From: Actinophytocola sp044466355
GTDB taxonomy: Bacteria > Actinomycetota > Actinomycetes > Mycobacteriales > Pseudonocardiaceae
DNA length: 64,000 nucleotides
Assembly (NCBI RefSeq): GCF_044466355.1
Contig: NZ_JBITMQ010000001.1
Span: 1,302,001 to 1,366,000 of the forward strand
Reading direction: 5' to 3'
Under the pieces are notes generated by a model. It saw only the letters and a program-made list of their open reading frames with translations, did no database searches and was not told the DNA's origin. Positions 52,846-64,000 of the stretch are shown here, piece by piece. Position numbers and translations under genes: made by a program. The first letter of the stretch is position 1, and each line of letters begins with the position of its first letter.

Positions 52846-53810
52846 GCGAAGCGCGCGGAGCGAATCATCCTGTCGGCGAGACGGTGTTGGAGCGCGAGGT
52901 CGAGGGCGGGACGACCCGGGTGGTGTTCGACGTGACCGGCCCGGTCGAACACCCGCGTGAGCGGGTGGACGAGGTGCTCGCCGACACCGGGGTGGTGCTG
53001 CTGCGCGGCCTCGGCGTCGCGAGCCCGGAGCGGTTCCACGAGGTGGTCGCCCGCTTCGGTGAGCCGCTGACCAGCTACCGGGGCGGCAACACCCCGCGTT
53101 CGAAGGTGGCCGACGGGATCTTCACCTCGACCGAGTACCCGCCCGAGTACGAGATCTCGCTGCACAACGAGCTGTCCTACGCGAGCGAGTGGCCGCGCAG
53201 GCTGTTCTTCTGCTGCCTGGACGAGGCGGACAGTGGCGGTGCCACACCGGTGTGCGACGGGCGGGCGCTGCTCGCCGCGCTCGACCCGGCGGTCCGGGAG
53301 CGGTTCACCCAGCGCGGGGTGACCTACCGCCAGCACCTGCACGGCGGTTTCGGCCTCGGCAAGTCGTGGCAGCAGACGTTCGAGACCGACGATCGTGCCG
53401 AGGTGGAGCGGTTCCTCGCCGACGCGGACATGACGTTCGAATGGACCGAGGACGGCGGCCTCCGCACGGCAGCGACCCGGCCCGGCGTGCGAACCGTCCC
53501 GGACACCGGCGAGACGGTGTGGTTCAACCAGGCCGACCAGTGGCACCCGTCGAACCTGCCGCCCACCGAGCGGGAGGCCCTGCTGGACCTGTACGAGGAC
53601 GAGGCCGACCTGCCCCACTCGGTGACCTACGGCGACGGGTCGCCGATCCCGGTGGCCGACCTCGACGCGGTCCGCGCGGCGGCCAAGCGGAACGAGCTGG
53701 CGCGGCCATGGCGGCGCGGTGACGTGATGATCGTGGAGAACATGCTCGCGCTGCACGGAAGGCACAGCTTCACCGGCACCCGCCGGGTCCTCGTCGCCAT
53801 GACGGTGTAG
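52842..53810 (+). CDS. TauD/TfdA-family Fe(II)/2-oxoglutarate dioxygenase, SyrP-like
   Basis: A 322-residue protein from ATG 52842 (ATGA overlap). The metal-binding triad is His108, Glu110 (LHNELSY) and His305 (ALHGRHSF), with Arg314 as the likely 2-oxoglutarate-binding Arg. SyrP-type members hydroxylate a carrier-bound amino acid, in the syringomycin pathway the beta-carbon of Asp. The HxE rather than HxD form occurs in this family. Together with the Asp-like code of the C-A-T-C protein, beta-hydroxyaspartate formation is a reasonable prediction. It is the last gene of the plus-strand operon, followed by hairpins. Confidence 0.88.
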   Translation: MSEARGANHPVGETVLEREVEGGTTRVVFDVTGPVEHPRERVDEVLADTGVVLLRGLGVASPERFHEVVARFGEPLTSYRGGNTPRSKVADGIFTSTEYPPEYEISLHNELSYASEWPRRLFFCCLDEADSGGATPVCDGRALLAALDPAVRERFTQRGVTYRQHLHGGFGLGKSWQQTFETDDRAEVERFLADADMTFEWTEDGGLRTAATRPGVRTVPDTGETVWFNQADQWHPSNLPPTEREALLDLYEDEADLPHSVTYGDGSPIPVADLDAVRAAAKRNELARPWRRGDVMIVENMLALHGRHSFTGTRRVLVAMTV

Positions 53811-53813
53811 CGC

Positions 53814-53830
53814 GACGCCCTGAAGGCGTC
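53814..53830. terminator. Small hairpin just after the dioxygenase stop
   Basis: GACGCC-(5)-GGCGTC, a 6-bp stem 4 nt after the stop codon. Alone it would be a weak terminator; it sits directly before the larger hairpin at 53838-53867. Confidence 0.4.
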
Positions 53831-53837
53831 GGTCACG

Positions 53838-53867
53838 CGGTGGGCCGGGCACGCACCCGGCCCACCG
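53838..53867. terminator. Bidirectional terminator between the two convergent halves of the cluster
   Basis: A perfect 12-bp stem (arms 53838-53849 and 53856-53867) with a 6-nt loop, between the ends of the plus-strand operon and the convergent minus-strand NRPS gene. It is well placed to stop both transcripts. Confidence 0.8.
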
Positions 53868-53878
53868 GCACCGGCCGG

Positions 53879-60846
<6,968 letters not shown>

Positions 60847-60850
<4 letters not shown>

Positions 60851-62895
60851 TGCGGATCCTCCAACAGCTCGGCGACAACGACCGCGAACTCAGCAGGTGT
60901 CGGGGCGGCGAACAGCTCCTCCGGCGGTGGCGACACGCCGAAGGCCTCCTCCAGGCGGGCGAGCAGGCCGACGGCGATCAGCGAGTCGCCGCCCAGCTCG
61001 AAGAAGTCGTCGTCCGGTGCCACCTCGGGCGCGAGCAGCACCTCTGCGAACAGCAGCGCGATCGTCTCGACGATCTCGTCGCGGGTCCATTCCGCGTCCA
61101 CCACCGGTGCCGCCGCGGCGGGCGGCTGCGGTGTGGGTGCCGGTTCCGGTGTACCGGGTTCGCGCAGCCCGGCGACGAACGGCTGCCGCTGGAACGGGTA
61201 GGTCGGCAACGGGACCCGGCGGCCTGCTCGCTGTCCGCGCAGCGGCTGTCCGGCGAGCCACCGGCGGCCCAGCTCGGCGGGTTCTTCTCCGTGCGCGTCC
61301 ACCGGCTCGCCGGACGTGCCGTGCACCGGCGTGCCGCCGGTGACCACCCTGCCCGGTTCGTGGCCGCGCAGCACCCGGACCGCGTCGGCGTGGTCGGTGA
61401 CCACCGCGAACCGGCGGTACGGGAACGCCACCCGCCCGACCCGCAACGTGTGGGCCACGTCGTCGAGCGACACCTCCGGGTGCGCGTCGAGGTGGTCGGC
61501 GAGGGCCGCGGTGGCCTCGTCGAGCGCGACCGGCGTCCGCGCGGACAGCAGGAGCAGCCGCTGCCCGGCCGGGGGCGCGCCCGCCAGACGTGTGGGTGGC
61601 TCCTCCACGACGAGGTGCACGTTGGTCGCGCCGATGCCGAACGAGCTGATCCCGGCGAGGCGGGCGGACCCGCGCCGCTCCCACGGCGTCGGCTCGGCGG
61701 GCAGGACGAACGGTGTGGCGGCGAAGTCGATCGCCGGGTTCGGCTCGGTCACGTTGATCGCCGGTGGCAGCACGCCGTGCCGCAACGCCAGGATCACCTT
61801 GAGCAGTCCGGCGATCCCGGCGGCGGCGTCGGTGTGCCCGATGTTCGGCTTCACCGTGCCCAGTACCGTCCGCCCGCGCGGCACGTCGCCGAACGCCCTG
61901 GTCAGCGCGGTGACCTCGATCGGGTCGCCGACCGGGGTGCCGGTGCCGTGGGACTCGACGTAGCCGATGTCCGCCGGGTCGACGTCGGCCGCGGCGAGCG
62001 CGGCCCGGATGACCGCGGTCTGCCCGGCGACGCCCGGCGCGCCGTAGCCGACCCGGTCGCGGCCGTCGTTGTTCACCGCGGAACCACGGATCACCGCGTG
62101 GACGTGGTCGCCGTCGGCCACCGCGTCGGCGTACCGCTTGAGCACCACCACGCCCACACCGTCGCCGAACACCGTGCCGTTGGCCTTCGCGTCGAACGCC
62201 CGGCACACACCGTCCGCGGACAGGACGCTGCCCGCCCTTGCGAGCCCGCCGAGCGCGGGCATCCGCACCGACACCGCACCCGCGAGCGCCATGTCGCAGT
62301 CGCCGAACAGCAGCGACTGGGTGGCCTGGTGCACGGCGACCAGCGCGGTCGAACAGGTCGACAGGACGGTCATGCTGGGACCGGTGAGCCCCAGCTTGTG
62401 CGACACCCGCAGGCACAGGTGGTCCGCGCCGGTGACCATCGCCATCCGCACGTCGTCGAGCCCGGGGAACCGGTCGGCGTCCCGCCCCACCAGCGACCAG
62501 TACCGCGACGGCGAGCAGCCCGCGTACACGCCGACGACCGCGCCGGTGTCGGACGGCGGATAGCCCGCGTCCTCCAGCGCCTGCCAGCAGGTCTCCAGGA
62601 ACACCCGGTGCTGCGGGTCGGTGAGGGTGGCGTCCACCGGCGCGTAGCCGAAGAAGTCGGCGTCGAACCACTCCGGCCGGTCCAGCCGCCCGTACCGGTG
62701 CACGTAGGCGGGGTCGGCCATCCTGGCCGGTTCCTCGCCGGCGGCGAGCAGTTCCGCGCGGTCCAGCTCGCGCACCGCGCACCCGCCGGAGACCAGCAGT
62801 TCCCAGTAGGCGTCCAGGTTCGGTGCGCCGGCGAACCGGCCCGCCATGCCCACCACGGCGATGTGGGTGTCGCGGTCGGTCTCCTCGTCAGTCAC
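60847..62895 (-). CDS. PKS protein KS-ACP without AT domain
   Basis: The start is GTG 62895 (GAAGGGAG upstream), an 8-nt overlap with the preceding gene; 682 residues. KS residues 10-450 have all three catalytic positions: Cys181 (STCSTAL), His316 (ESHGTGT), His354 (NIGHTD). The KS-AT linker runs directly into a post-AT motif (VPLPTYPFQRQPF), so the AT is deleted. The ACP is near the end, Ser638 (GGDSL). Extender loading must be in trans, for instance from the AT of the KS-AT-KR-DH-ACP protein or an AT elsewhere. The short acidic N-terminus (MTDEETDRD) faces the Arg-rich tail of the upstream-encoded A-T protein. Confidence 0.92.
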
Positions 62896-64000
62896 GTGCG
62901 CGGCTCCCTTCGACCCGATCCCGCCGCGCCCTGGCGAGCCGTGCCCGGTCACGTCCGCCGGACCGCTCCGGGGCAGCGGGTTCGGGCACCTGTTCGTTGG
63001 TGTCGCCGAGGTGGCGCGCGAACGCGGCGATCGTCGGGTGCTCGTACAGCTCCTGCAGCGACACCTCACGGGACGTGACCTGCACCAGGTGCCCGTAGAC
63101 CTGGATCAGCGCGGTCGAGTTGCCGCCGATGTCGAAGAACGTGTCGTGGATGCCGACCTGCTCGGTGCCGAGCACGGTTCGCCAGATCTCGGCGAGCTTG
63201 CGTTCCAGTTCGGTGCGTGGCGGCTCGAACCCGGCTGCCGGCGTCCGAGCGCCGGGCGCGGGCAGTGCCCGCCGGTCGATCTTGCCGGTCGGGGTGAGTG
63301 GCATGCGGTCCAGCACGATCAGCTCGGCGGGCACCATGTATCTCGGCAACCGCTCGGTCACGTGCTCGCGCAGCGCCGCTGTGTCGGCCACGGCGTCGGC
63401 CTCGCCGGTCACGTAACCGACGATCCGCCCGTCCACCTTCGCTGCGACGGCCTGCGTCACCGCCGGGTGGGCGACGAGCGCCGACTCGATCTCGCCCAGC
63501 TCGATCCGCACGCCGCCGCTGCTCTGCACCTGGTGGTCGGTGCGGCCGACGTACTCCAGCGTGCCGTCGGCACGCCAGCGGGCGCGGTCGCCGGTGCGGT
63601 AGACCCGCTCGCCCGGCCGCCACGGGTGCGGCACGAACCGGTCGGCGGTCAGGCCCGGCATGCCGAGGTAGCCGCGCGCGACGCCGACGCCGCCGACGTG
63701 CACCTCGCCGAGCACACCCGCGGGTACCGGGGTGCCGGCCACGTCCAGCACGAGCACGTCGGACCGGTCGGTCGGCGTGCCGATCGACGGTGTGCCCTCG
63801 GCGTCCGGCTCGACCATCCCGCTCGTGCTCCACACCCCGACCTCGGTCAGGCCGTACAGGTTGACCAGCGTGAACGGCAGTCCCGTCGGCGGGTGGCGGT
63901 GCAGCGCGGCACCGCCGGTGTGCACGAGTCGCAGCGCGGTGTCGGCAGGCCAGGTCATGCCGATCGCGCCGGTGCCGAGCGGGGTCGGCAGGAACGTGAC
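62888..64000 (-). CDS. NRPS protein ending in A-T, N-terminus cut by window edge
   Basis: The frame is open to the right edge; 370 residues are seen. A-domain parts: A5 NLYGLTE, A7 YRTGDRARW and A10 TPTGKIDRR. The A8 block is unusual, reading QVQSSGGVRIELGE where most A domains read QVKIRG-x-RIE. Partial code positions (278 onward) read F, V, T, L, V, W by eye; no substrate is assigned. T domain FFDIGGNS. The tail RDRARLARARRDR is Arg-rich. It is the most upstream gene visible of the minus unit and overlaps the KS-ACP start by 8 nt. Whether a C domain precedes the A domain cannot be seen. Confidence 0.88.
   Translation of the reverse strand, partial: VTFLPTPLGTGAIGMTWPADTALRLVHTGGAALHRHPPTGLPFTLVNLYGLTEVGVWSTSGMVEPDAEGTPSIGTPTDRSDVLVLDVAGTPVPAGVLGEVHVGGVGVARGYLGMPGLTADRFVPHPWRPGERVYRTGDRARWRADGTLEYVGRTDHQVQSSGGVRIELGEIESALVAHPAVTQAVAAKVDGRIVGYVTGEADAVADTAALREHVTERLPRYMVPAELIVLDRMPLTPTGKIDRRALPAPGARTPAAGFEPPRTELERKLAEIWRTVLGTEQVGIHDTFFDIGGNSTALIQVYGHLVQVTSREVSLQELYEHPTIAAFARHLGDTNEQVPEPAAPERSGGRDRARLARARRDRVEGSRARD

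Overview
The window is very GC-rich, uses GTG and TTG starts freely and packs genes with 4-nt ATGA/GTGA overlaps. This points to a filamentous actinomycete. The gene content (LacI-controlled sugar ABC operon, NarL-type two-component systems, AfsR-like STAND protein, NRPS/PKS genes) fits Pseudonocardiales or Streptomyces-like genera; I cannot place it more finely from sequence alone. No rRNA, tRNA, CRISPR array, IS element or phage gene was seen.

Left part (1-28,307) is mixed. A minus-strand pair encodes a PLP-dependent amino-acid decarboxylase and a DMATS/ABBA-type aromatic prenyltransferase that runs off the left edge. Divergent from it are an aminoglycoside-phosphotransferase-fold kinase and a TrmB/LuxR-like regulator. 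Two large secreted S8 (subtilisin-like) proteins follow in a translationally coupled pair; the second has lost its catalytic residues and gained a seven-bladed propeller. Next come a NarL-type two-component system and a divergent FtsX-type ABC exporter. A LacI repressor is divergent from a GH51 arabinofuranosidase gene followed by an ABC sugar importer without an ATPase, with a CGAAAGTTTCG operator between them. Then come an Asp23-like protein, a strong bidirectional terminator, an ECF sigma factor with a SnoaL-like tail, a Ser/Thr kinase-STAND-TPR fusion and a CrtA-like monooxygenase.

Right part (28,331 to the right edge) is one hybrid NRPS/PKS biosynthetic gene cluster, cut by the window edge. 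It has three transcription units: a minus-strand pair (A-T protein and type II thioesterase, 28,331-31,281); a ten-gene plus-strand operon (31,438-53,810); and a convergent minus-strand unit (53,879 to the edge). The plus operon holds an NAD(P)-binding oxidoreductase-like protein, a fold-type-II PLP-enzyme-like protein, a lone ketosynthase with a mutated third catalytic residue and no AT, a LanB-like protein, A-T-C-T, KS-AT-KR-DH-ACP, an MbtH-like protein, C-A-T-C, an MFS exporter and a SyrP/TauD-like dioxygenase. The minus unit holds A-T, KS-ACP and C-A-MT-T-(degenerate E/C)-(degenerate C).

By-eye specificity codes suggest Asp for the C-A-T-C protein, which fits the neighbouring SyrP-like hydroxylase (beta-hydroxyaspartate), and a Thr-like, N-methylated residue for the C-A-MT-T protein. 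Three NRPS proteins end in Arg-rich tails, and the three proteins that begin with a KS have short acidic N-termini. This gives a testable docking scheme. The cluster is unusual in combining a LanB-like protein, AT-deleted ketosynthases and degenerate terminal condensation domains; I do not recognise it as a known pathway.
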